In this document: positions 26,958 through 35,942 of the stretch, piece by piece
Layout: every line of letters starts with the position of its first letter
Position numbering within the stretch: the first letter of the stretch is position 1
Assembly: GCA_026004035.1 (NCBI GenBank)
Contig: BPII01000019.1
Coordinates: forward strand, 1 to 45,908
Direction: 5' to 3'
Length of the DNA: 45,908 bases
From: Candidatus Sericytochromatia bacterium
GTDB lineage: Bacteria > Cyanobacteriota > Sericytochromatia > UBA7694 > JACMQJ01
Notes under the pieces: model-generated
The model's database searches: none
Seen by the model: only the letters and a program-made list of their open reading frames with translations
Told to the model about the DNA's origin: nothing
Translations under genes and position numbers: made by a program

Positions 26958-28583
26958 ATGACAGGTACAGGTGACATAAGAGTAAATGATCCTAGTGGAA
27001 CATCTATTTATGAAGCATTAACATTTAAAAAGAGAGCTACTGATAATACTAATAATTTAGATGAAACTAAAACAAACTTAAGCAATAATGATAATAAAAC
27101 TGTAAGTAGTTCTACAAAAGTTCCAGATAAAACTAATCTAGATTTTGTTGATAAAAATCAACAAGTAAATTCTGTTCCTTTAAGGGATGCTAATACTGGA
27201 AAAATACTAAAAATGATAACAGATGAAAAAGGTTTTCCAATATTAGATGAAAATGGACAACTACAATTTGATGATGTGAATGGAAAACCTGTGTATGTTA
27301 AAGCTGATGCTCAAGGTAATCCTATATTAGATGAAGAAGGTAACTTTCAAGTTGTAGAATCTGTTGGAAAAGTGCCTACAAATTCAATTTCTTTTTCTGA
27401 TGATGATTTACCACCTTTACTAGAGGTACAGAAAACAGAAGCTAAAGAAAATAAAGCTAATAATACTGGTATAGAATTATCTTTACCTCTGCTAAATGCT
27501 GAAACAGGAGAAGTTTTAAAATTCAAAGTTGATGATAAAGGTAAACCTATCTTAGATGATAAAGGTAATCCAATACAGGATCCAAATGGTAAACCTTTAT
27601 TTGTTAAAGTAAATGAAAATGGAGAACCAATCTTAGATAAGAATGGTCAATTTATATTTGTTCAAGAACAAAAACATAAGTTACCACAATCAGCAAATAA
27701 GGTTATAGCTGGTATTTATAGTTATGGTATAAAAAAGGGTATATCAAAAATTTCTACTGGACTTGTTAAAGGTGCATCTGTAAGTATTCCATTTACAAGC
27801 AAAACAATAGGATTTGGAACAAAGCATGCTGTTCAAAAAGCTTTAACACAAGAATTAGCTAAACTAACTACAGCTAAAACTGGTAGCACTACAATTGTAA
27901 AATCATTGGAAAAAGCAGGAGTAGAAGCAACTGAAGGAGCAATTAAAACATTAACAGAAGCTGGTAAATTAGGGAAAGGAACTCAAACTTTAAGTAGAGC
28001 TACATTTGGAAAATGGTATCAACCTTCAGCTTATACTCAATTAGTAAAAGAAAGCGCAAATGGATTAGTAAAAACTACAAAAGCAGTTGCAAAAGGAGGA
28101 AGTAAAGCTGCTACTGAAGTCGTTAAAAAAACAGTTATTGGTTCTAGTGAAAAAATATTACAAAAAGGTATGCAAGAAGGTATAGAATCAGCTGTAAAAA
28201 CTGTTATAAAAAAAGGTGGTAGTGAAATTGCTGAACAAGTTGCAACAAAAGGAACCCAAAAAGCATTAACAGTCGTAGCTGAAAAAGCAGCTGTTAAAGC
28301 TGCTACAACAGGAACAGCTAAAGTAGGAAGTAAATTAGCTGGTGCTATACCAATAGTTGGTGGTGCAATTAATGCTGGTATAACAGCATGGGATATAAAA
28401 GATGCAATAGAAAAGTCAAAAGATCCAAATGTAAGCAAAGCAAGTAAAGCTCTTGCTTGGACAACTGTAGGACTTGATGTTGTTTCTACTTTTGCAGTTT
28501 CTACAGGTATAGGCGCTCCTATTGGTTGGATAGCTAGTGGTTTAAGTATAGGAACAAGTATATTGTCTGATTATTTAAGGTAA
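26958..28583 (+). CDS. Unrecognised repeat protein with Gly/Ala-zipper membrane-active C terminus
   Basis: 541 residues, no signal peptide. After a polar Asn/Thr-rich N terminus come two homologous units of about 60 residues (about 70-134 and 174-237), each rich in D-x-x-G-x-P turns, such as GKPILDDKGNPIQDPNGKPL. From residue 245 the protein is Lys/Ala/Gly/Thr-rich and helical, ending in hydrophobic zipper segments (KLAGAIPIVGGAINAGITAW and IGAPIGWIASGLSIGTSIL) like those of pore-forming or membrane-inserting toxins. Start: the ATG at 26958 has GGAG six bases upstream, whereas the ATG at 26946 has none. It is not a known family to me; toxin, adhesin or secreted effector are all possible. Confidence 0.7.
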   Translation: MTGTGDIRVNDPSGTSIYEALTFKKRATDNTNNLDETKTNLSNNDNKTVSSSTKVPDKTNLDFVDKNQQVNSVPLRDANTGKILKMITDEKGFPILDENGQLQFDDVNGKPVYVKADAQGNPILDEEGNFQVVESVGKVPTNSISFSDDDLPPLLEVQKTEAKENKANNTGIELSLPLLNAETGEVLKFKVDDKGKPILDDKGNPIQDPNGKPLFVKVNENGEPILDKNGQFIFVQEQKHKLPQSANKVIAGIYSYGIKKGISKISTGLVKGASVSIPFTSKTIGFGTKHAVQKALTQELAKLTTAKTGSTTIVKSLEKAGVEATEGAIKTLTEAGKLGKGTQTLSRATFGKWYQPSAYTQLVKESANGLVKTTKAVAKGGSKAATEVVKKTVIGSSEKILQKGMQEGIESAVKTVIKKGGSEIAEQVATKGTQKALTVVAEKAAVKAATTGTAKVGSKLAGAIPIVGGAINAGITAWDIKDAIEKSKDPNVSKASKALAWTTVGLDVVSTFAVSTGIGAPIGWIASGLSIGTSILSDYLR

Positions 28584-28708
28584 GTTATATAAAAACTTTT
28601 AAGAAATTTCCCAGCAAAAAACTTATTTTTTATTTACAGTATTAAATTTTATTAATCTTGTATAGAAAATAATTTTTTATTCTATAAATAAATTAAAGGT
28701 AATATAAA

Positions 28709-29065
28709 ATGAGAAATTTATTAGAAAAAGTTTTCATTTTTATAGGAGATTTAATAATAGGAGATAAAGAAAGCTCTTGTAAGTTCTCATTTATGTCTAA
28801 AAAAGAGCAAGAAAAAGAAAAGGAAGAAAATAAAAATATTTTTGTAAAACAAGTTTGGATAGATGGTCAATTTTGGACAGTAATGGCTAACTCAGAACAA
28901 GAATTACAAGAAAAAGTATCAAAAGTATCACCAAAATTGCTTTTATTTAAAGAAAAAGAAGAGATTAATATATTGAATAATTTTTATACAGAAGATAAAA
29001 AAATAGAAGAAAATGATTGGTTACAAAAAAGAGATGTATGGATAAATGAATACTATAAAAATTGA
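28709..29065 (+). CDS. Hypothetical protein
   Basis: 118 residues, unrecognised. An amphipathic N terminus (NLLEKVFIFIGDLIIGD), a very charged Lys/Glu stretch (about 31-45), then FVKQVWIDGQFWTVMANSEQ, which looks like a small strand-rich domain, and a C-terminal helical part with several Trp. The ribosome-binding site is AAAGG, about ten bases upstream. It is followed 13 bases later by the CPBP protease gene and probably co-transcribed with it. Confidence 0.65.
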   Translation: MRNLLEKVFIFIGDLIIGDKESSCKFSFMSKKEQEKEKEENKNIFVKQVWIDGQFWTVMANSEQELQEKVSKVSPKLLLFKEKEEINILNNFYTEDKKIEENDWLQKRDVWINEYYKN

Positions 29066-29078
29066 TTTCTTTTTATAA

Positions 29079-29790
29079 ATGTTAGATTTACAAGAAGAAA
29101 TTAGAGAAATTGATAAAGAGTCAGTTATTGTTTTACTTTCATCTTTATTTTTAATGTGCTTTTTTCCTTACCAAGGAACCCCTGAATATTTTTTAAAAAA
29201 TTTTTATGTTTTGGATGAGGAATTTTATTATTTAGGTGAAGTATATAGATTCTTTTTTACATTTTTATTTTTCTTTATAATACCTTCTTTTATTGTAATT
29301 ATAATTCTAAAAAAATCACTAAAAAGTTATGGATTAAAAATTGGAGATTACAGATTTGGACTAAAAGTATTTGTTTTAAGCATTATAATATTACCAATAC
29401 CAATTTATTTGAATTCAAAAAATCCTGATTTTTTAAATGAATATCCTTTGTGGAAAAATTTTGGAGATTCCGGGATTAATATTCTTAAGTGGTCATTTTT
29501 ATATTTATTTTATTATATTGGTTGGGAATTTTTCTTTAGAGGATATTTACAATTTAGTTTAATAAACAAAATACCAGCATTTTTTATTATTATGATTCAA
29601 ACTATACCTTCTACAATCATTCATATAGGAAAACCTCAAGGTGAAACAATTTCAGCAATTTTTGCTGGAATTATATTTTGGATATTTAGCATTGAGAACT
29701 AATTCAATTATTTATCCTTTATTAATACATTGGTATATAGGTATTTTAAATGAATATTTTTGTTATAATATATTATATTCAATACCATAA
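29079..29790 (+). CDS. CPBP-family intramembrane metalloprotease (one frameshift)
   Basis: Polytopic membrane protein of the CAAX-protease/bacteriocin-processing family, about 236 residues once repaired. Hydrophobic segments at about 17-30, 55-85 and 100-115 precede motif 1, YYIGWEFFFRGYL. Here the first Glu of E-E-x-x-x-R is Trp, as in the W-E-F-F-F-R-G subgroup. Motif 2 includes TIIHIGKPQGE, and the last helix carries LLIHWYIG. An extra T in the run 29676-29679 ends the frame at 29702; the repaired frame continues LALRTNSIIYPLLIHW to a TAA at 29788. The substrate is unknown; relatives mature RiPPs or confer self-immunity. Confidence 0.8.
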
Positions 29791-29935
29791 ATCAATACCT
29801 TATACATAAATTATAAATTAATAGCAAAATTGGAACTGCTATAAATTAAAACCAACTTTAATATATTTTATCTTTCTTGAAAGATTTTCTGGAAGTAAAA
29901 AAATTTTTATTTTAAAATATGTATAAGGTATTGAT
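29791..29935. repeat. 145-bp element with perfect 18-bp terminal inverted repeats
   Basis: The left end ATCAATACCTTATACATA (29791-29808) is the exact reverse complement of the right end (29918-29935). The inner 109 bases have no open frame. It abuts the CPBP stop codon and ends 23 bases before the YceI start. MITE-like; no related transposase is in the window. Confidence 0.75.
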
Positions 29936-29957
29936 AATATATAAAAAAAATAAGTAT

Positions 29958-30570
29958 ATGAAAAAAATTATATTCTTATCTCTTTTTTGTAGCATCTATA
30001 TTAAGTATTACAAGTAATGCATATGCAAAAAAATATTATTATAAGTTTAATAATAAATCAAGTAATATAAACTATTATGTAATAAGCACATTTCATAAAC
30101 CTGAAGGTAGAGCAAATAGATTTAAAGGATATATTAATATTGAAGTCGATGAAAATAATAAAATAATATCTTCAGATGGACTTTTAGAAATAAATCTTTC
30201 TGACATGTCTTCATTAGATACAGATCCTATAACTAATGATGCTGATAGAGATAATAGAATGAAAAAAGAAATATTATCTTACTCTAAGTATCCTTTAATT
30301 AAATTTAAAGTAAATGAAGTTAAAGTAACAAAAGATAATTTAAAAGAAAATAAATTGGAAGCTGATTTAGTAGGTAATTTATTTATAGCTGGTACAGAAA
30401 AAAAAGTAAATATACCTGTTAAAATTAGATTATCACCTAATAAAGAAATTGCCTTAGTAGAAGGTGAATATAATGTGAGTTTAAAAGAATTCAATTTACC
30501 TGATCCATCATTAGGACCAATAAAAGTAGAAGATTTAGTAAAAGTTCAATTTACAATAAAAACTTATTAA
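29958..30570 (+). CDS. YceI-family periplasmic lipocalin-like protein (one frameshift in signal peptide)
   Basis: Small exported protein that binds isoprenoid-type lipids in known relatives. From the ATG at 29958, MKKIIFLSLF leads into a T-run (29983-29988) with one extra base; repaired, it reads VASILSITSNAYA, a normal signal peptide. The mature part has STFHKPEGRANRFKGYINIE, a DGLLEINLSDMSSLDTD segment, RMKKEILSYSKYPLIKF with the typical M-x-x-E-x-L-x-x-x-x-Y-P motif, and a final VQFTIKTY. Total is about 204 residues, usual for YceI. The T-run shift could be phase variation, but a consensus error is simpler. Confidence 0.85.
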
Positions 30571-30647
30571 TCATGTAATCATTCATGTAATCACTAAAAA
30601 GTTAATATAAAAATATAGATTATTTTTTTACTTTAAGGAGGTAAAAA

Positions 30648-31919
30648 ATGAGAGAAAGAAAATCTCAAAAACTTTTTTTAGCACTTTTAATTGGAACAGG
30701 TATTATAGCTGGTTGTAGCACACCAGGAAATATACCTAACAATGTAGATTTAAATTCTAATGTACCTAGTAATTCTAATAGTTCAAGCTCTTTAAATAAT
30801 ACTTCTTCAACAGTCAATATATCAGACTTAGATAGTGCTAAATTAGATTTAGCTAGCTTACATGATGATGAAGCAACTTTTAGTGATAGCGAAGCTTTAA
30901 TGAATGATTCTTTTTCAATAAAATCTGAAGATAACCAAGAACAAGAAGAAAAACTACTTGTTACTGATGATAATGATAGACCTATGCCTCCTATGATGGA
31001 TAAAAGATTTATGAATAAACAACCATTAAGAAAAATGAAAAGAGATGATTTCAAAAATTTTGAAAGAGAAAATGCTAAAAAATTAAGAGATGAGTTTAAA
31101 AATGTTAAACCAAGACCTGTACCAAAACCAATGCCAGGACAAGGTCAAGGATTAGAACAAGCAGCTACTTTATCATCAGCTATTACAATAAATGATGATG
31201 GAACTATAACCATAGATCCAATAAAATTACAAAACGAAGTTAAAAAAGTTTTAGAAGCTCGTAAAAAAGAATTAGAAAAGAGACTATCAACAATAAATGA
31301 ATCTCTTAAGAAATTTAAAGAAGTAGCTAAAGAGAAAGTAAATAAATTGAAAAGAAAGAATAATGTAGTAAGAAATACTGATAAAGTTGTTACAGAAAAT
31401 TCTGATGGAACTACTACAGAAACAATGACTGTAAAATTTGAAAATACAAAGCAAGGAATAATAAGAGAAAATACTGTTATAAGAACATTAAAAGATGGTA
31501 AATTAGTATCAATCGATCATTCATTGAAAACTACAACAAAAAGTTATACTAGAACATCATCAAGAATAGTAACCTTTAATGAAGATGGAAGTAAAGTTAT
31601 TAAAACTACATCTCTAACAGAGTGGAAAGATGGAAGAAAAGTAGAAAGAAACGAAGAAAGATTAGTTTCTGCTAGTGGAAATGCTACTGGTTCTGGAACA
31701 ATTACAGTAACATCAAAAGACGGTAAAGTTAAAACATATCAATTAAATGTATCAAAAACTTCAAGCGGTGAATTATCTTCTACAGTAAAAGATGAAGAAA
31801 CGAATAAAGAATTACAAATTGTTCAAGATGAACAAGCAACTGTTGAAGTAAATTCATCTGAAAATGGTAATATAGAACAAAAAGAAGTAGATTTAGAACA
31901 AGTTATTACTCAAGTTTAA
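30648..31919 (+). CDS. Large hypothetical lipoprotein
   Basis: 423 residues. A clear lipoprotein signal: RERKSQKLFLALLIGTGIIA then GCS, with Cys at about 25. A Ser/Asn-rich linker, a charged Met/Pro/Lys segment (PMPPMMDKRFMNKQPL), an EVKKVLEARKKELEKRL coiled coil (about 195-235), and a C-terminal half of short strand repeats with polar Thr-rich turns (VTENSDGTTTETMTVKFENT). AAGGAGG lies seven bases before the ATG. No catalytic motif is visible. Likely anchored to the outer or inner membrane with a beta-structured outer part. Confidence 0.75.
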   Translation: MRERKSQKLFLALLIGTGIIAGCSTPGNIPNNVDLNSNVPSNSNSSSSLNNTSSTVNISDLDSAKLDLASLHDDEATFSDSEALMNDSFSIKSEDNQEQEEKLLVTDDNDRPMPPMMDKRFMNKQPLRKMKRDDFKNFERENAKKLRDEFKNVKPRPVPKPMPGQGQGLEQAATLSSAITINDDGTITIDPIKLQNEVKKVLEARKKELEKRLSTINESLKKFKEVAKEKVNKLKRKNNVVRNTDKVVTENSDGTTTETMTVKFENTKQGIIRENTVIRTLKDGKLVSIDHSLKTTTKSYTRTSSRIVTFNEDGSKVIKTTSLTEWKDGRKVERNEERLVSASGNATGSGTITVTSKDGKVKTYQLNVSKTSSGELSSTVKDEETNKELQIVQDEQATVEVNSSENGNIEQKEVDLEQVITQV

Positions 31920-31996
31920 TAATTCATTTTCTTTGTTTAAAAATAAGATACATTTGCACCAATTTGTAAATGCTAGACTATAAAAAATATTAATAA

Positions 31997-32099
31997 TAGA
32001 ATTCTTGAACTCATACCAATTTTTTATCTTTTGTATGTCAAAAAATCTTTGAAGTTTTTTTGTAAGATTTATGTATTGTAATGTAATTCAAGAATTCTA
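31997..32099. repeat. Inverted repeat (13-bp arms) between convergent genes
   Basis: TAGAATTCTTGAA (31997-32009) and its exact complement (32087-32099) flank 77 AT-rich bases. The right arm includes the stop codon of the glycine-zipper gene. It may act as a bidirectional terminator for the convergent lipoprotein and zipper genes, or be the trace of a small element. It lacks a compact GC stem with a T tract. Confidence 0.4.
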
Positions 32100-32432
32100 A
32101 TGATTTCTTCCCCACTTCCACAAAGCATAACCAACAAGAGCAACAGGAACAACACCTACACCAACAGCACCAATAGCTGCTCCTAATCCTGCTCTACCAA
32201 ATGCTGAACCAACAAGATAACCAATTCCAGCACCTGAAGCACTTGCTACTAACATAGTAGCTCCTAACCTAACTTCTGGTCTATCAAAAAAACTAGTTTT
32301 AGATGATGTATTTGATATTGAAAGACTATCTGTAGTATAAGTAGCTAATGAACTATTATTATATAAATTATTAGATACATTTTTAAAGCTATAATTATTT
32401 ACTAAATAAGAATTACTAACTGAATTAATCAT
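32097..32432 (-). CDS. Glycine-zipper small protein, twin 2
   Basis: 111 residues. A polar Asn/Ser-rich N terminus (MINSVSNSYLVNNYS), the motif FFDRPEVRLGATML, then a hydrophobic zipper with repeated GxxxG and small residues (GIGYLVGSAFGRAGLGAAIG) and a C-terminal helix VALVGYALWKWGRNH. The start is the ATG at 32432, preceded by GGGGGA; an ATG at 32477 lies inside the upstream twin gene. The C-terminal 70 residues are nearly the same as those of the gene before it, so the pair is a tandem duplication. There is no signal peptide. Function is unknown; glycine zippers insert in membranes. Confidence 0.75.
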   Translation of the reverse strand: MINSVSNSYLVNNYSFKNVSNNLYNNSSLATYTTDSLSISNTSSKTSFFDRPEVRLGATMLVASASGAGIGYLVGSAFGRAGLGAAIGAVGVGVVPVALVGYALWKWGRNH

Positions 32433-32452
32433 AACAATATCCCCCAAGATTT

Positions 32453-32824
32453 TTAATGATTTCTTCCCCAACTCCATAAAGCATAACCAATAAGAGCAAC
32501 AGGTGCTATAATTCCAACACCAGCACCAATAGCTGCTCCTAATCCTGCTCTACCAAATGCTGAACCAACAACATAACCTAAACCACCACCAACAGCACCA
32601 GCACCTAACATCATACCTCCTAATCTAACTTCTGGTCTATCAAAAAATTTTGGCTTATATGGCTCAACTGGTATTGGATCATTTGGTGTTATGTTATTAG
32701 ATAAAAAAGTATCTGCTTTATATGTGCTAGCACTATTTAATTGAGCAACATTTGTATTTAAATAGTTTCTTTGAATATTACATGTATTAGATATAAATTG
32801 ACTACTATTAATTGAATTAATCAT
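32453..32824 (-). CDS. Glycine-zipper small protein, twin 1
   Basis: 123 residues, same layout as its downstream twin: an N terminus MINSINSSQFISN that is polar and disordered, a Pro-rich PNDPIPVEPYKPK linker absent from twin 2, then FFDRPEVRLGGMMLGAGAVG, the zipper GLGYVVGSAFGRAGLGAAIG, and a VALIGYALWSWGRNH end. A GGAGGT site lies upstream of the ATG at 32824. The 20-base gap to the twin means co-transcription. No double-glycine bacteriocin leader or signal peptide is present. A membrane-inserting effector or structural membrane peptide is possible; both are inference. Confidence 0.75.
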   Translation of the reverse strand: MINSINSSQFISNTCNIQRNYLNTNVAQLNSASTYKADTFLSNNITPNDPIPVEPYKPKFFDRPEVRLGGMMLGAGAVGGGLGYVVGSAFGRAGLGAAIGAGVGIIAPVALIGYALWSWGRNH

Positions 32825-33080
32825 ATAAACACCTCCACATTAATTTTAGAATTTTTTTAATTTCAATTTCTTAAATAAAGGTTATTTTTAATTTAAATAT
32901 CATTTAAGATTTTGATTTAGAAACTTTTTATTTTGTAAAATTAAATTAAAAAGCAAAAATATAAATTATAGTATTTATCAATAATAAATTCCCATTTGCA
33001 AAGTTTTGTTAAACTGAAGCGTTATCTAAAAATAACAAATATATTTAGTGTAAAAAGTCTAATTAAAACTATTTTGTGAT

Positions 33081-33848
33081 TTATTTGAAAATATAAACAA
33101 CTCCAATTTGTCCTCTTGTATCCTTATCTTTTGCTGTTATATCTGTATCAACTTGAGCATACAAGCCAACTTTAGAATTTCCACCTGTAAAATAACCAGT
33201 AGAATATGTTACTCTACCACCAGCATAAGCATTATTTTGTAAAATATCATAACCAGTTAATGCATCTACTCTTATATTTGAATTTTCAAAATTTTTTTGA
33301 ATTCCAACAGTTACTCCAAATCTTAAAGAGCCTTCAGTTTTACTAGTTCTATCTATAATATCAACTTTTGTATATCTTGGATAATTTGCATATGTATAAG
33401 CATTATAGCCATAATAAGGGTCATAGCCCATATTTACTTGTCTCCAATACCATTCTGCTTCTTGAGGTGTTGAAAAAGTTCTGGTGTAATAATCTGTTTG
33501 TAAATAACTATTTCCATTTTGATCATATACCCAATAATCCCTTCTTACATCAACTACCCAAGCATCTTTTTCTCCAACTTTCACATCTTTTTTTACGCTT
33601 TGCATTCCAACAGACATTTCAGCACCAGCTCTAAATTCTAAACCATTATCTTTTTTTCCTATATTAGCACTTATAATATCTTGACTAAAGGTTACTGCAA
33701 AACCAGATCCAAAGTTCGATGCTTTATTAGAATATCCTTTATCTTCTAACTGATTTTGAACGCTATTTGTAGCTGATGTATTTTCACCACCTACTCCACC
33801 AATACTAATTCTAGTACCATTACTTGGTAATATAGATATATTACTCAT
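33081..33848 (-). CDS. Hypothetical beta-rich protein
   Basis: 255 residues, no signal peptide. Ser/Asn/Gly-rich N terminus (NISILPSNGTRISIGGVGG), then strands of alternating pattern (FAVTFSQDIISANIG, LEFRAGAEMSVGM). The middle is Tyr/Trp-rich (YWRQVNMGYDPYYGYNAYTY) and the C-terminal strands end IGVVYIFK, with an aromatic last residue but one, as in outer-membrane barrels. A strong AAAGGAG site lies upstream of the ATG. The absence of a signal peptide argues against a classical porin. It may be a secreted or cell-surface protein that uses another route. I do not recognise the family. Confidence 0.65.
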   Translation of the reverse strand: MSNISILPSNGTRISIGGVGGENTSATNSVQNQLEDKGYSNKASNFGSGFAVTFSQDIISANIGKKDNGLEFRAGAEMSVGMQSVKKDVKVGEKDAWVVDVRRDYWVYDQNGNSYLQTDYYTRTFSTPQEAEWYWRQVNMGYDPYYGYNAYTYANYPRYTKVDIIDRTSKTEGSLRFGVTVGIQKNFENSNIRVDALTGYDILQNNAYAGGRVTYSTGYFTGGNSKVGLYAQVDTDITAKDKDTRGQIGVVYIFK

Positions 33849-33923
33849 ATAAACTCCTTTGATAATAAAACATAATTTTAATATAGTCTTTTATTTTAAA
33901 TTCTTGTTAATTTTTTATTAAAT

Positions 33924-35642
33924 TTATGATAATTTTTTACTTTCATTACTATTTTTATATCCATATAAAAAATAAATTAAAAGTCCTATAAGTAACCAAA
34001 TAATAAATCTTATCCAGTTTGTATATCCTAATTCACTCATTAAATAAAAGCAAGATAAAATCCCCAATACAGGTATTAAAGAGAGATTTTTTAAAAATGA
34101 TAATAAAGATATTATAAAAAATGATATAAAAAATATTAAATAAGGTATATTATCTTTATTAGAAATATCTAGTATTGAGAATATGCCATTTTCTGAATAA
34201 TTATTAATTCCTATTATTGAAATAATAAAGATAATAGGAACTATGAACTTACCATTTATATAAGGAACTTTGAATGATGCTTTATTTTCATTATCTTTTT
34301 CTAACAATAAAACACCGCTACATACCAAAACAAATGCAAAAAGTGTCCCTATACTTGTCAAGTCGGTTACTTCAGTTAAATTCATGAATAATGCAGGAAT
34401 ACCTACTAATAAGCCTGTTATTATAGTAGCTATATAAGGTGTTTTATATTTATGATGAATTTTTGAAAAAATTTTTGGTAATAATCCATCTCTACTCATA
34501 CTCATCCATATTCTAGGTTGTCCAATTTGAAATACAAGTAATACCCCTGTCATAGCTATAATAGCACTAAAAGAAATAACACCAGATACCCAATTAAGCC
34601 CTATTTTACCAAAAACATAAGCTAGAGGATCACCGACATTTAGTTCTTTATATGATACTAACCCTGTTAAAACAAATGATATTGCTATATATAAAATAGT
34701 ACATATAATTAATGAGTATATAATACCTTTAGGTAAATCCTTTTGAGGATTTTTACATTCTTCAGCTGTTGTTGAAATTGCATCAAATCCTATGTAAGCA
34801 AAAAATACTGCTGCTACACCACTCATAACACCAGAAAAGCCATTTGGTGCAAAAGGTATCCAATTTTCAGGTTTAACATAAAAAGCACCTATTAAAATAA
34901 CCATTAATATTATTCCTAATTTAATAGCTACCATTATATTACTTGCATTCTTTGACTCTTTTATTCCCCTAAAAACTAAATATGTTATAAAAATTACTAT
35001 TAATAAAGCTGGTATATCAGCTATTAAATGAAAACCTAATATATTGGGAGAATTTATCCAAGCATTATAAGCATTAATTAAATTATCAGGTAATTGTTCT
35101 AACTTTTTACCACTTAATATTAAATTATTAGCTTCATTATAACCTCTATAAGCGCTTAAATAATCCATTGTAAAATAATCAGGTATATGTATCCCCATAC
35201 TATTTAAGAAACTAGTAAAATAATCAGACCAAGATATAGCAACAGCTATATTACCTATTGCATACTCTAATATTAAATCCCATCCTATAATCCAAGCGAA
35301 TAATTCTCCAAATGATGCATAAGCATAAGTATAGGCACTTCCTGCAACAGGTATTCTTGATGCAAATTCAGCATAACAAAGTCCAGAAAATCCACATGCA
35401 ATAGCTGTAAATATAAATAATAAAGCTACAGCTGGACCACCATTATAAGCTGCATTACCTATAGTGCTAAAAATTCCTGCTCCTATTATTGCTGCTATAC
35501 CAAAAGCTGTTAAATCTTTTACTGTGAGATTTTTTTCAAGACTATGAAAAAGTTCTTCACTTTCAGGGTTTCTTTCAGATTCAGTTAGGGAATTTAAAAT
35601 ATCAGATATAGATTTTTTTCTAAATAAATTTTTATATTTCAT
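33924..35642 (-). CDS. APC-family amino acid permease (cationic amino acid transporter-like)
   Basis: Inner-membrane amino acid/polyamine/organocation transporter with about 12-14 helices. Signature: LTAFGIAAIIGAGIFSTIGN in helix 1 (the unwound G-A/S-G-I-F substrate site), SGLCYAEFASRIPVAGSAYT, FFAYIGFDAISTTAEECKNP, and GQPRIWMSMSRDGLLPKIFS. This pattern is that of the CAT/YfnA branch (2.A.3.3). The size is about 572 residues. The frame also opens at a TTG at 35678, but the ATG at 35642 (MKYKNLFRKK) is the likelier start because permeases of this branch usually begin with such a basic N terminus. No operon partner; the next gene upstream is divergent. Confidence 0.88.
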   Translation of the reverse strand: MKYKNLFRKKSISDILNSLTESERNPESEELFHSLEKNLTVKDLTAFGIAAIIGAGIFSTIGNAAYNGGPAVALLFIFTAIACGFSGLCYAEFASRIPVAGSAYTYAYASFGELFAWIIGWDLILEYAIGNIAVAISWSDYFTSFLNSMGIHIPDYFTMDYLSAYRGYNEANNLILSGKKLEQLPDNLINAYNAWINSPNILGFHLIADIPALLIVIFITYLVFRGIKESKNASNIMVAIKLGIILMVILIGAFYVKPENWIPFAPNGFSGVMSGVAAVFFAYIGFDAISTTAEECKNPQKDLPKGIIYSLIICTILYIAISFVLTGLVSYKELNVGDPLAYVFGKIGLNWVSGVISFSAIIAMTGVLLVFQIGQPRIWMSMSRDGLLPKIFSKIHHKYKTPYIATIITGLLVGIPALFMNLTEVTDLTSIGTLFAFVLVCSGVLLLEKDNENKASFKVPYINGKFIVPIIFIISIIGINNYSENGIFSILDISNKDNIPYLIFFISFFIISLLSFLKNLSLIPVLGILSCFYLMSELGYTNWIRFIIWLLIGLLIYFLYGYKNSNESKKLS

Positions 35643-35942
35643 AGGTAAAAAATAATGATTTTTTTTATTATATAACAATGGCTTTGTTTTTAAAAATTAT
35701 TTTTATCAAATACAAGATGTTATGTATTATACTATAAAAAACTTGATAAAATAAACTTTACCTTAGAAAAGATTTCTTTCATAATTAATCTCCTAAAAAG
35801 AACCTTATAATAATAGAATAATACTATTATCTATATAATGCAATACTATTAATAAGTTTAAAGTAAAAACAATTAATATTTTCACTTTTTTTACATTTTT
35901 GAAAAACTTTCAACATATAATTATTGTATTTTTTATTATTGT

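Noticed and set aside
28037..28438. Minus-strand frame of 133 codons opposite the repeat protein
   Set aside because: Antisense of the Ala/Gly-rich part, which gives few stops by composition; no ribosome-binding site.
29983..29988. Phase-variable T-run in the YceI signal peptide
   Set aside because: Only six T and similar shifts occur in unrelated genes, so an error is simpler; not excluded.
32097..32824. Class II two-peptide bacteriocin
   Set aside because: No double-glycine leader and no ABC exporter or immunity gene nearby; only the glycine zipper supports the idea.
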